Virus record (IMG/VR): IMGVR_UViG_3300032401_000016
Span: 1 to 52,910 of that record
Source of the DNA: a virus
Direction: 5' to 3' (one strand)
DNA length: 52,910 nucleotides
Shown here: in pieces, positions 7,978 to 12,493 of the stretch
How positions within the stretch are numbered: position 1 is the first letter of the stretch
Layout: every line of letters begins with the position of its first letter
Notes under the pieces: generated by a model
What the model was told of the DNA's origin: nothing
Databases searched by the model: none
Seen by the model: the letters and a program-made list of their open reading frames with translations, nothing else
Position numbers and translations under genes: made by a program

Positions 7978-8916
7978 GTGCTGCTGTTCGTTCTGAAGTT
8001 CGTGGTGCTGGCCCTGATCGGGCTCGCGTTCGCGTCGAAGGTGAAGCGCGTCATCAAGGAGACGACGGTCCGGTACGACATGCAGGGCAAGCCCCAGAAC
8101 GTCGAGGTCGAGGTCCCCGGTATCCACATCCCTACGATCGTGGCGGGCGTCGTGGCGCTGATCGTCGCCGGGCTCCTGATGACGTCGTTCGGGGCGCTCG
8201 GGGCCGGCGAGCGGGGGGTCGTGCTCCAGTTCGGCGCGACGACCGGGCGGGTGCTCCAGCCCGGAATCTACGCGGTCGTGCCCCTGATCGAGTCGGTCCA
8301 CGCGGTTGATGTGCAGGTCCAGAAGGAGGAGGTCAACAAGGCGACGGCCGTGAGCCACGACCTCCAGCAGGTCTGGACGAACGTCGCGCTCAACTACTAC
8401 GTGCGCCCCGAGGGCGTCTCGATCCTCTACAAGACGGTTGGCGACGCGTACAAGAACCGGATCATCGACCCCGCGGTCCAGGAAGCCCTGAAGGCCGTGA
8501 CCGCGCGCTTCAGCGCGGAGGACCTGATCGCTCGACGCAACGAGGCGAAGGTCGAGCTCGTTATGGAGATTCAGAACCGGCTCGCGACCCACAACATCGT
8601 GGTCGACGCCGTGAGCCTCACGGACTTCCAGTTCACGGAGGAGTTCACGAACGCGATCGAGGCGAAGGTCACGGCCGCGCAGCTCGCGCTGAAGGCGGAG
8701 AACGACCTCGATCGCGTGCGGTTCGAGTCGGAGCAGCGCCTGAACCGGGCGGAGGCCGAGGCGAAGTCGATCGAGATTCAGGCACGCGCGATCCAGAACC
8801 AGGGCGGCGCGGAGTACGTGCGGCTCCAGGCGATCTCGAAGTGGGATGGGAAGCTGCCGGTCAACATGTACGGGAGCGCGCCGGTGCCGTTCCTCAACAT
8901 CGCGGCGCACCAGTAG
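7978..8916 (+). CDS. Band-7 / SPFH (prohibitin-like) membrane protein
   Basis: 312 residues from a GTG with GGAGGAGG upstream. It has an N-terminal hydrophobic segment (1-20) and a second membrane segment (about 50-73), then the SPFH core beginning AGERGVVLQFGATTGRVLQPGIY and continuing through ALNYYV, ARFSAEDLI and a long charged helix (about 200-285) rich in Ala/Glu, as in prohibitins. SPFH proteins form large membrane-bound cages that can hold proteases such as FtsH. In a phage it could protect a lysis or replication protein or remodel the host membrane. The role is inferred. Confidence 0.88.
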   Translation: MLLFVLKFVVLALIGLAFASKVKRVIKETTVRYDMQGKPQNVEVEVPGIHIPTIVAGVVALIVAGLLMTSFGALGAGERGVVLQFGATTGRVLQPGIYAVVPLIESVHAVDVQVQKEEVNKATAVSHDLQQVWTNVALNYYVRPEGVSILYKTVGDAYKNRIIDPAVQEALKAVTARFSAEDLIARRNEAKVELVMEIQNRLATHNIVVDAVSLTDFQFTEEFTNAIEAKVTAAQLALKAENDLDRVRFESEQRLNRAEAEAKSIEIQARAIQNQGGAEYVRLQAISKWDGKLPVNMYGSAPVPFLNIAAHQ

Positions 8917-8954
8917 TGTTCGCGCACGTCAGGCACGTCTATCTCGGTGGGCTC

Positions 8955-9122
8955 ATGAGCCAGATCGCGGTGTTCGACGCGTCGAAGGAGGTGGTGCCGG
9001 GAATCCGTCAGGGATGCCCCCCGTGGTTCGCGAGGGTCTCGTTCCCGACGTTCGACATCTACCTCACGGAGGAAGACGCGAAGGAGCTCGCGAGGCAGTT
9101 GCTCTCTCCCGCCGGCTATTAG
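8955..9122 (+). CDS. Hypothetical small protein
   Basis: 55 residues from ATG 8955 (weak GGTGG upstream); an in-frame GTG at 8916 overlapping the previous stop would add 13 residues. The sequence is acidic and amphipathic with a helix EEDAKELARQLL near the end. It is the last gene of the left plus-strand operon, directly before the terminator. Function unknown. Confidence 0.5.
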   Translation: MSQIAVFDASKEVVPGIRQGCPPWFARVSFPTFDIYLTEEDAKELARQLLSPAGY

Positions 9123-9134
9123 CCAGAAACAAAG

Positions 9135-9167
9135 AACCCCCGGGGCCTCACGGCTCCGGGGGTTTTT
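9135..9167. terminator. Strong intrinsic terminator at a convergent junction
   Basis: An 11-12 bp GC-rich stem (AACCCCCGGGGCC / GGCTCCGGGGG, one mismatch) with loop TCAC is followed by TTTTT on the plus strand. The left flank is A-rich (AAACAAAGAA), so read from the minus strand the stem is followed by a T-containing tail. It can therefore stop both the plus-strand replication operon and minus-strand transcription arriving from the tRNA array. Confidence 0.9.
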
Positions 9168-9180
9168 GCGTTCGGGCGGG

Positions 9181-9438
9181 TTAGCGCACGAGCTTGTAGA
9201 GCGACGCCGGGTCGGGCGAGACCTCGGTGCCGTCGAGGGTGATCTTGTCGAGCATCATGCCAGCGTCGGGCGTGATCTCGAACGTGATGTCGGTTCCGCC
9301 CGCGACCTGCGTGGTTCCGGGCGAGACGGTTCCGCCGGGGCCGGCGTTGACGGTGATCGTGAAGAGCGCGACGAGGGCCTTGAACGTGGCCTCGAGGATG
9401 TGGTCGGCCTGGACGTTGATGAGCGTGAAGCGTGCCAT
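9181..9438 (-). CDS. Small protein with one InlB-B/Flg_new-type bacterial repeat
   Basis: 85 residues from ATG 9438. Residues about 30-75 (ITVNAGPGGTVSP...FEITPDAGMMLDKITLDG) match the divergent InlB B-repeat seen in bacterial surface proteins, a small beta-rich unit. There is no signal peptide. A virion decoration or cell-surface binding role is possible. It is the last gene of the minus-strand unit that starts at the tRNA array and ends at the convergent terminator. Confidence 0.6.
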   Translation of the reverse strand: MARFTLINVQADHILEATFKALVALFTITVNAGPGGTVSPGTTQVAGGTDITFEITPDAGMMLDKITLDGTEVSPDPASLYKLVR

Positions 9439-9439
9439 G

Positions 9440-9589
9440 CTAGTTATGCCCCTCGGTCCTGAAGCGGACCGTGATGGTTTGGTCGCTCCTCACGTTGCGG
9501 AGCGTGAGGCGGACCGGGTGGCGCCGGCCGTGATGGCGGTGGCGGTGGTGCTTCTTCCCGAACAGGAGCTCGAACAGGTACCAGATCAT
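9440..9589 (-). CDS. Small His-rich, basic membrane-anchored peptide
   Basis: 49 residues from ATG 9589, preceded on its strand by GGGGGA. It begins MIWYLFELLFG, a short hydrophobic helix, then a Lys/His/Arg cluster (KKHHRHRHHGRRH) and a beta-like tail. The frame is open upstream but that part is Arg/Pro-rich and lacks a ribosome site. Stop and next start are one base apart. Function unknown; metal or nucleic-acid binding by the His/Arg run is possible. Confidence 0.5.
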   Translation of the reverse strand: MIWYLFELLFGKKHHRHRHHGRRHPVRLTLRNVRSDQTITVRFRTEGHN

Positions 9590-9607
9590 CGTTCCCCCAG
9601 ATAGAAA

Positions 9608-9641
9608 CGCCCCGCGAAGCCTTGGTGCGGCCCGCGGGGCG
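9608..9641 (-). terminator. Terminator-like hairpin between two small minus-strand genes
   Basis: A perfect 9-bp stem CGCCCCGCG/CGCGGGGCG with a 16-nt loop; on the minus strand it is followed by TTTCTAT. It would at least attenuate transcription leaving the tRNA array and the 52-residue gene. Confidence 0.5.
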
Positions 9642-9647
9642 CGGTAT

Positions 9648-9806
9648 CTACCAGGAGAGCCCGAGGCGCCTAAGCACCGCGTGGGCCTTCCGGTTCTCGG
9701 TCCGCACGCGCTGCCGTTCGTACTTCCTGGTGAGCCTGTTGTGGGCGCTTTGTCGCGCCTTCTTGCTGTTGCCCCCAACCTTGATCTTCTTGATCTTGAG
9801 GTCCAT
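9648..9806 (-). CDS. Small basic hypothetical protein
   Basis: 52 residues from ATG 9806 with GGAGGACGTC directly upstream; stop TAG at 9648-9650. The sequence is very basic and helical (KIKKIKVGG, then KARQSAHNRLTRKYERQR), like small nucleic-acid or ribosome-binding peptides. It lies just downstream of the tRNA array on the same strand. No family is recognised. Confidence 0.65.
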   Translation of the reverse strand: MDLKIKKIKVGGNSKKARQSAHNRLTRKYERQRVRTENRKAHAVLRRLGLSW

Positions 9807-9817
9807 GACGTCCTCCT

Positions 9818-9834
9818 GCTGCGTCTAGCGCAGC
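9818..9834 (-). other. Hairpin between minicistron and small basic gene
   Basis: GCTGCG/CGCAGC stem with five-base loop CTAGA on the minus strand. It starts right at the stop codon of the 5-codon minicistron and ends just before the AGGAGG of the 52-residue gene, so it could couple or block translation of the latter. Confidence 0.45.
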
Positions 9835-9851
9835 TACGAAAGGTCTGTCAT
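9834..9851 (-). other. Five-codon minicistron with strong ribosome-binding site
   Basis: ATG 9851 is preceded on the minus strand by AGAAGGAGGATCAC and encodes MTDLS then TAG. It may be the stub of a lost gene, a leader peptide, or a lambda bar-type minigene that ties up tRNA; it lies about 20 nt after the last tRNA (Ile) of the array. Confidence 0.4.
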
Positions 9852-9870
9852 GTGATCCTCCTTCTGAAAA

Positions 9871-9944
9871 TGGTCGTGGGCAGGGAATCGAACCCTAGCT
9901 TGACCGTTATCGGCGGCCTGTCCTACCACTAGACGATCCCACGA
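9871..9944 (-). tRNA. tRNA-Ile(GAT)
   Basis: Last tRNA of the array. Anticodon stem GGCCG/CGGTC with loop CC GAT AA (C33 instead of U33). The acceptor pairs well as TCGTGGG/CCCACGA, but then no discriminator base is left before CA, and position 8 is A; the alternative register restores U8 and A73-CCA with a mismatched 7-66 pair. Confidence 0.75.
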
Positions 9945-9948
9945 AAGT

Positions 9949-10024
9949 TGGAGTCCTCGGCAGGAGTTGCACCCGCGTCATCCGGGTTCGAAGCCCGGCG
10001 GTCTGTCTGCTGGCCTACGAGGAC
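9949..10024 (-). tRNA. tRNA-Arg(TCG)
   Basis: Acceptor GTCCTCG/CGAGGAC, discriminator T, CCA encoded. Anticodon loop CT TCG AA on a 5-bp stem CCGGG/CCCGG. The T loop is TGCAACT (G55). Reads CGA and wobble partners. Confidence 0.85.
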
Positions 10025-10034
10025 GTGACGTATG

Positions 10035-10097
10035 TTGATTTTTCGTCCATGTACGGATGCGGTGGCAGTTGGCGCACACCACGTCACACTCTGTATG
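10035..10097 (-). pseudogene. Relic of the 3' end of an HNH endonuclease gene (copy 1)
   Basis: Between two Arg tRNAs the minus strand encodes CDVVCANCHRIRTW (10047-10088), the C-terminal CxxCxxCH signature of phage HNH nucleases. There is no usable start and the frame enters the tRNAs on both sides. It shares about 25 of 30 bases with the relic at 12088-12145. Confidence 0.7.
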
Positions 10098-10174
10098 TGG
10101 TCTCCTCGGCACGGATCGAACGTGCGGCCTCGATCTTCGCAGGATCGCGCTCTGTCCTACTGAGCTACGAGGAG
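10098..10174 (-). tRNA. tRNA-Arg(GCG)
   Basis: Acceptor CTCCTCG/CGAGGAG, A73, CCA encoded. Canonical D arm (U8 A9 GCTC). Anticodon stem CGATC/GATCG with loop CT GCG AA. Confidence 0.92.
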
Positions 10175-10179
10175 AAATC

Positions 10180-10257
10180 TGGAGGCCCTGGTGGGAGTCG
10201 AACCCACACTGTTCCGCGCTTAGGAGGCGCGGTGCCTGTCCGGTTGGCGACAGGGCC
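10180..10257 (-). tRNA. tRNA-Arg(CCT)
   Basis: Acceptor GGCCCTG/CAGGGCC, T73, CCA encoded. Six-pair anticodon stem with loop CT CCT AA; T loop TTCGACT. Reads AGG, rare in this GC-rich genome. Confidence 0.92.
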
Positions 10258-10262
10258 GGTGT

Positions 10263-10496
10263 CTACTTCGTGCCGTGCTCGCGATCGAGCGCGTCCGAGA
10301 GGCGCCCTTCGAGGATCGCGATCTTCGTGAGCGCATCGGAGAGCCGGCTGTTGACGAGCACGTGAATCTCCTGGAGCTTCTCCGCCGTAGCGGTCACGTT
10401 CTTGACGCTCTTGCGGGCCTGGAGAATCACAACGATCAGGGTCGGGAGGCTTGCGATCAGCGCGATGATGATAGCGATGGTGTCGGCGTGCGTCAC
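10263..10496 (-). CDS. Small membrane protein with C-terminal coiled coil, inside the tRNA array
   Basis: 77 residues from GTG 10496. A hydrophobic segment (about 5-26, IAIIIALIASLPTLIVVIL) is followed by a charged helix containing EKLQEIHVLVNSRL, a pattern common in small phage inner-membrane proteins. It could be a holin- or spanin-like lysis accessory, but this is a guess from shape. It lies between tRNA-Arg(TCT) and tRNA-Arg(CCT), with its stop six bases from a tRNA end. Confidence 0.65.
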   Translation of the reverse strand: MTHADTIAIIIALIASLPTLIVVILQARKSVKNVTATAEKLQEIHVLVNSRLSDALTKIAILEGRLSDALDREHGTK

Positions 10497-10501
10497 GAAG
10501 G

Positions 10502-10571
10502 GGCCCTCGGCGGGACTCGAACCCGCGGAAACCGGCTTAGAAGGTCGGTGGTCGTCCAGCGACACAAGGGC
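10502..10571 (-). tRNA. tRNA-Arg(TCT)
   Basis: Acceptor GCCCTTG/CGAGGGC; CCA is not encoded (C CCT follows). Short D loop. Anticodon loop CT TCT AA on a stem with an A30-C40 mismatch. T loop TTCGAGT. Reads AGA. Confidence 0.8.
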
Positions 10572-10576
10572 AGTAC

Positions 10577-10648
10577 TGGCGCAAAGCCGAGGTGTCGATC
10601 CCCGCTCGGCGGGTTTTGGAGGCCCGCCTGGACGCCGGTCCGCGATGC
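10577..10648 (-). tRNA. tRNA-Trp(CCA), degenerate
   Basis: Anticodon loop CT CCA AA is identical to bacterial tRNA-Trp, with a C31-A39 mismatch closing it. The acceptor pairs poorly in the middle (two T mismatches), the D loop is four bases, and the T loop is ATCGACA. CCA is encoded. It may be decaying or need correction. Confidence 0.6.
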
Positions 10649-10655
10649 GTACGTC

Positions 10656-10731
10656 TGGTCGGCCTCGTCGGATTCGAACCGACACTGTGCGGTGTTTGAA
10701 GCCGCCGCCTCTGCCGTTGGGCTACAGGCCG
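10656..10731 (-). tRNA. tRNA with apparent Leu anticodon (CAA) on a class I body
   Basis: Acceptor CGGCCTG/GAGGCCG with a 7-66 G-G mismatch, A73, CCA encoded, D arm TAGCCCAACGGCAGAGGC. The anticodon stem GCGGC/ACCGC has a C31-A39 mismatch and encloses TTCAAAC, giving CAA. The variable loop is only five bases, unlike normal tRNA-Leu. Confidence 0.65.
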
Positions 10732-10736
10732 AAATC

Positions 10737-10823
10737 TGGTCGTCAAGGGGGGACTTGCACCCCCACGAGCTCGCGCCCACACGGCTCTCAACCGTGCGCG
10801 TCTGCTGATTCCGCCACTCGACG
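10737..10823 (-). tRNA. tRNA-Leu(GAG)
   Basis: Class II tRNA with long variable arm. Acceptor CGTCGAG/CTTGACG (one G-T), A73, CCA. Anticodon stem CACGG/CCGTG with loop TT GAG AG. Confidence 0.92.
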
Positions 10824-10831
10824 ATGTGTTC

Positions 10832-10907
10832 TGGTAGCCCCCCAGGGATTCGAACCCTGACTGGCGCGCTTCTGAGGCGCGTGCCTCTGCCGTTGGGCTA
10901 GAGGGCC
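10832..10907 (-). tRNA. tRNA with Leu anticodon (CAG) on a class I body
   Basis: Acceptor GGCCCTC/GGGGGCT, A73, CCA. Anticodon stem CGCGC/GCGCG with loop CT CAG AA. The variable loop is short (CCAGT), so it lacks the class II arm of ordinary tRNA-Leu; the D arm is the same as in the CAA tRNA at 10656-10731. Confidence 0.8.
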
Positions 10908-10913
10908 ATGAGC

Positions 10914-10988
10914 TGGAGCGGGCAGCGGGATTCGAACCCGCGACTTCGGCCTTGGCAAGGCAGCGTGCTACCGCTACACCATGCCCGC
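10914..10988 (-). tRNA. tRNA-Gly(GCC)
   Basis: Acceptor GCGGGCA/TGCCCGC, T73, CCA. Anticodon loop TT GCC AA on CTGCC/GGCCG (one mismatch); T arm GCGGG TTCGAAT. Confidence 0.93.
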
Positions 10989-10993
10989 GAATC

Positions 10994-11067
10994 TGGAGCG
11001 ATCAGCGGGAATCGAACCCGCGTCGTCGGTTTGGAAGACCGAGGCCCTACCGCTGGACGATGATCGC
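10994..11067 (-). tRNA. tRNA-Gly(TCC)
   Basis: Acceptor GCGATCA/TGATCGC, T73, CCA. Anticodon stem TCGGT/ACCGA with loop CT TCC AA. Next to the other Gly tRNA. Confidence 0.94.
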
Positions 11068-11072
11068 GTTTC

Positions 11073-11143
11073 TGGTAGCGGGTACGCGAGTCGCACGCGT
11101 CGAGCCTGGCGTATGAGACCTGGCCGATCCTGGATCACCCGCA
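11073..11143 (-). tRNA. tRNA-Met(CAT)-like, divergent
   Basis: Anticodon loop CT CAT AC on an imperfect stem CAGGT/GCCAG. Acceptor TGCGGGT/ACCCGCT has a T1-T72 mismatch (an unpaired 1-72 is an initiator feature), A73, CCA. The D arm is hard to fold and position 8 is G. T loop TGCGACT. Confidence 0.6.
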
Positions 11144-11148
11144 ACGTC

Positions 11149-11224
11149 TGGAGCCCACGGCGAGAGTCGAACTCGCTGGGACCGACTTACAAGGTCGGTG
11201 CGCGTCCACACGCGCAACGAGGGC
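11149..11224 (-). tRNA. tRNA-Thr(TGT)
   Basis: Acceptor GCCCTCG/CGTGGGC (T5-T68 mismatch), T73, CCA. D stem GCGC/GCGC. Anticodon stem CCGAC/GTCGG with loop CT TGT AA. Confidence 0.9.
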
Positions 11225-11229
11225 ACTTC

Positions 11230-11305
11230 TGGAGCCGCACCCGGGCTACGATCCCGGCACCTCCCCCTTACCAAGGGGGTGCTCTGCCGACTGAGCTAGA
11301 GCGGC
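11230..11305 (-). tRNA. tRNA-Thr(GGT)
   Basis: Acceptor GCCGCTC/GTGCGGC, T73, CCA. Anticodon stem CCCCC/GGGGG with loop TT GGT AA. T loop ATCGTAG (A54). Confidence 0.92.
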
Positions 11306-11321
11306 ACGAACGTATGCTTTC

Positions 11322-11339
11322 TGCGTACGATCGTACGCA
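11322..11339. repeat. Perfect 18-bp palindrome between two Thr tRNAs
   Basis: TGCGTACGATCGTACGCA reads the same on both strands, within a 46-nt spacer that is longer than the usual 5-nt spacing in the array. Confidence 0.9.
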
Positions 11340-11351
11340 CACTGCGTAAGC

Positions 11352-11422
11352 TGGAGCCCTGGCCGAGAGTCGAACTCGGGGAGGCCGCGCTACGAGGGCG
11401 GCCCGCGTCCAACGCCGAGGGC
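11352..11422 (-). tRNA. tRNA-Thr(CGT)
   Basis: Acceptor GCCCTCG/CCAGGGC (C6-C67 mismatch), T73, CCA. Short D arm GCG TTGGA CGC. Long anticodon helix GGCCGC/GCGGCC with loop CT CGT AG. Confidence 0.82.
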
Positions 11423-11427
11423 ACTGC

Positions 11428-11503
11428 TGGTCACCCTCACGGGGATTGCACCCGTGTTTCCGGCTTGAGGGGCCGGCGTCCTGGGCTACTAGACGAGAGG
11501 GCG
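11428..11503 (-). tRNA. tRNA-Glu(CTC)
   Basis: Acceptor CGCCCTC/GAGGGTG, A73, CCA. Anticodon stem CCGGC/GCCGG with loop CC CTC AA: C at position 33. T loop TGCAATC. Confidence 0.85.
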
Positions 11504-11595
11504 AAACTCATGACCGGTGCTCTTCCAGTTGAGCTATGCCGACCGCGGGGCCCCGCAGCCGGCCGGGGACTCGAACCCCTATCTCCGGTCCTACT
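11504..11595 (-). tRNA. Candidate circularly permuted (3'-half then 5'-half) tRNA
   Basis: Read on the minus strand, a 3' tRNA half comes first: anticodon 3' strand ACCGG (11585-11589), variable loop, T arm GGGG TTCGAGT CCCC, acceptor 3' strand GCCGGCT. After linker GCGGGGCCCCGC (11545-11556) a 5' half follows: GGTCGGC, D arm TAGCTCAACTGGAAGAGC, anticodon 5' strand CCGGT (11513-11517). CCGGT/ACCGG pair perfectly and the acceptor strands pair at all seven positions (two G-T), with the linker extending the helix. The break falls in the anticodon loop. The piece fills exactly the gap between tRNA-Gln(CTG) and tRNA-Glu(CTC). Confidence 0.65.
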
Positions 11596-11670
11596 TGGCT
11601 GGCGGGGAAGGACTCGAACCTTCGTGCCTCGGGTCAGAGCCGAGTATCCTGGCCGCTGAATGACCCGCCA
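11596..11670 (-). tRNA. tRNA-Gln(CTG)
   Basis: Acceptor TGGCGGG/CCCGCCA, G73, CCA. Anticodon stem CTCGG/CCGAG with loop CT CTG AC. The U1-A72 pair and G73 fit glutamine identity. Confidence 0.93.
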
Positions 11671-11674
11671 AAGA

Positions 11675-11749
11675 TGGCTCACTCGGTAGGACTCGAACCT
11701 ACGCGCAGCCGGTTAACAGCCGGCGGCTCTGCCGCTGAGCTACGAGTGA
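11675..11749 (-). tRNA. tRNA-Asn(GTT)
   Basis: Acceptor TCACTCG/CGAGTGA, G73, CCA. Anticodon stem GCCGG/CCGGC with loop CT GTT AA. Canonical in all arms. Confidence 0.95.
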
Positions 11750-11756
11750 ATAAAGC

Positions 11757-11830
11757 TGGTGCCGCCCGCGCGGATGGCTACGCGCATCGCCGGGGGTAAA
11801 GGCCCCGCACTCTACTTGAGCTAGAGCGGC
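11757..11830 (-). tRNA. tRNA-Lys(TTT)
   Basis: Acceptor GCCGCTC/GGGCGGC, A73, CCA. Anticodon stem CGGGG/CCCCG with loop CC TTT AC: C33. The T arm is odd, with loop TAGCCATC if the stem is GCGCG/CGCGC. Confidence 0.78.
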
Positions 11831-11836
11831 GAAACT

Positions 11837-11912
11837 TGGTGAGGCCCCTCGGCTTCGAACCGAGACCTGAGCGGGTAAGGGCCGCTCGCTCTGCCAGTTA
11901 AGCTAGAGCCCC
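11837..11912 (-). tRNA. tRNA-Lys(CTT)
   Basis: Acceptor GGGGCTC/GGGCCTC, A73, CCA. Anticodon stem AGCGG/CCGCT with loop CC CTT AC: C33. T loop TTCGAAG. Confidence 0.88.
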
Positions 11913-11917
11913 GAAGT

Positions 11918-11989
11918 TGGTGGAGATGTCGGGTATCGCGCCCGCGAGGGCTGCTTGCAAGGCAGCCGTGTGACCTTTCACACATCCCC
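11918..11989 (-). tRNA. tRNA-Ala(TGC)
   Basis: Acceptor GGGGATG/CATCTCC, A73, CCA. Anticodon stem GCTGC/GCAGC with loop CT TGC AA. T loop CGCGATA (C54). The usual G3-U70 alanine determinant is present. Confidence 0.88.
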
Positions 11990-11994
11990 ATATC

Positions 11995-12080
11995 TGGTGG
12001 CGCCGGCAGGACTCGAACCTGCGAAGCCCGGAGGCATCCGGTTTACAGCCGGAGGCGATTGCCGCTACGCGACGTGCGCC
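11995..12080 (-). tRNA. tRNA-Tyr(GTA)
   Basis: Class II with a long variable arm, as expected for bacterial Tyr. Anticodon loop CT GTA AA. Acceptor GGCGCAC/CGGCGCC with two mismatches next to the body, A73, CCA. Confidence 0.88.
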
Positions 12081-12148
12081 GAAACTTTTCGTTTGTGTGT
12101 GCGAACTGCATGGCAGTTGGCACATACTACATCACACTTTTCGATAGA
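12081..12148 (-). pseudogene. Relic of the 3' end of an HNH endonuclease gene (copy 2)
   Basis: The minus strand between His and Tyr tRNAs encodes CDVVCANCHAVRTHKRK. Compared with the relic at 10035-10097, the differences within CDVVCANCH are all synonymous. No start codon is available. Confidence 0.7.
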
Positions 12149-12223
12149 TGGGGTGACCGACGGGGTTCGAACCCATCCTGCCGCGTTCACAGCGCGACGT
12201 GCTTCCGCTACACCACGGCCACC
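12149..12223 (-). tRNA. tRNA-His(GTG)
   Basis: Acceptor GTGGCCG/CGGTCAC with an encoded G-1 opposite C73, the histidine identity pair; CCA encoded. Anticodon loop CT GTG AA. Confidence 0.94.
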
Positions 12224-12299
12224 ATGTCGATTGGCGGAAGGGGCGACCCCGATCGCGGGCCGGCTACGACCCCCCGGCGCGCCGGGGGCCGATCTCTCT
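12224..12299. other. Structured GC-rich spacer in the tRNA array
   Basis: 76 nt, tRNA-sized but with no foldable tRNA. It holds an 18-bp palindrome CCCCCGGCGCGCCGGGGG (about 12271-12288) and a GGGG TCG CCCC hairpin. It may be a heavily decayed tRNA or a processing structure. Confidence 0.5.
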
Positions 12300-12374
12300 T
12301 GGTCAGGCCAGCCGGAATCGCACCGGCGTCATCGCCTTGAAGGGGCGAGGTCCTGTCTGCTAGACGATGGCCCG
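12300..12374 (-). tRNA. tRNA-Glu(TTC)
   Basis: Acceptor CGGGCCA/TGGCCTG, A73, CCA. Anticodon stem TCGCC/GGCGA with loop CC TTC AA: C33. T loop TGCGATT. Confidence 0.88.
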
Positions 12375-12380
12375 AATGTG

Positions 12381-12461
12381 TTACGGGTCGACGACGACTT
12401 CCGGCCCGCAGTTGACGAAGAGGAACCGCACGAGGAGAGCGAAGAGGCTGTAGTCGAACAC
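12381..12461 (-). CDS. Possible 26-residue hydrophobic peptide
   Basis: GTG 12461 preceded by GAGGGGGTG, stop TAA at 12381-12383. The peptide begins MFDYSLFALLVRFLFV, a short membrane helix, then NCGPEVVVDP. It fills the whole gap between Asp and Glu tRNAs. Too short to be sure it is made. Confidence 0.35.
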   Translation of the reverse strand: MFDYSLFALLVRFLFVNCGPEVVVDP

Positions 12462-12493
12462 GAGGTATCACCCCCTCTTCGGACGGCCGTAGA

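Noticed and set aside
10656-10731. Reading the anticodon as TCA (opal suppressor)
   Set aside because: That register leaves only one or two good anticodon-stem pairs, and TGA is used throughout as a normal stop (many GTGA/ATGA overlaps).
11504-11595. Permuted tmRNA
   Set aside because: There is no room for a tag-coding domain or pseudoknots; only tRNA-sized halves are present.
12224-12299. A further tRNA gene
   Set aside because: Ends do not pair, no T loop or anticodon arm can be folded; kept only as a structured spacer.
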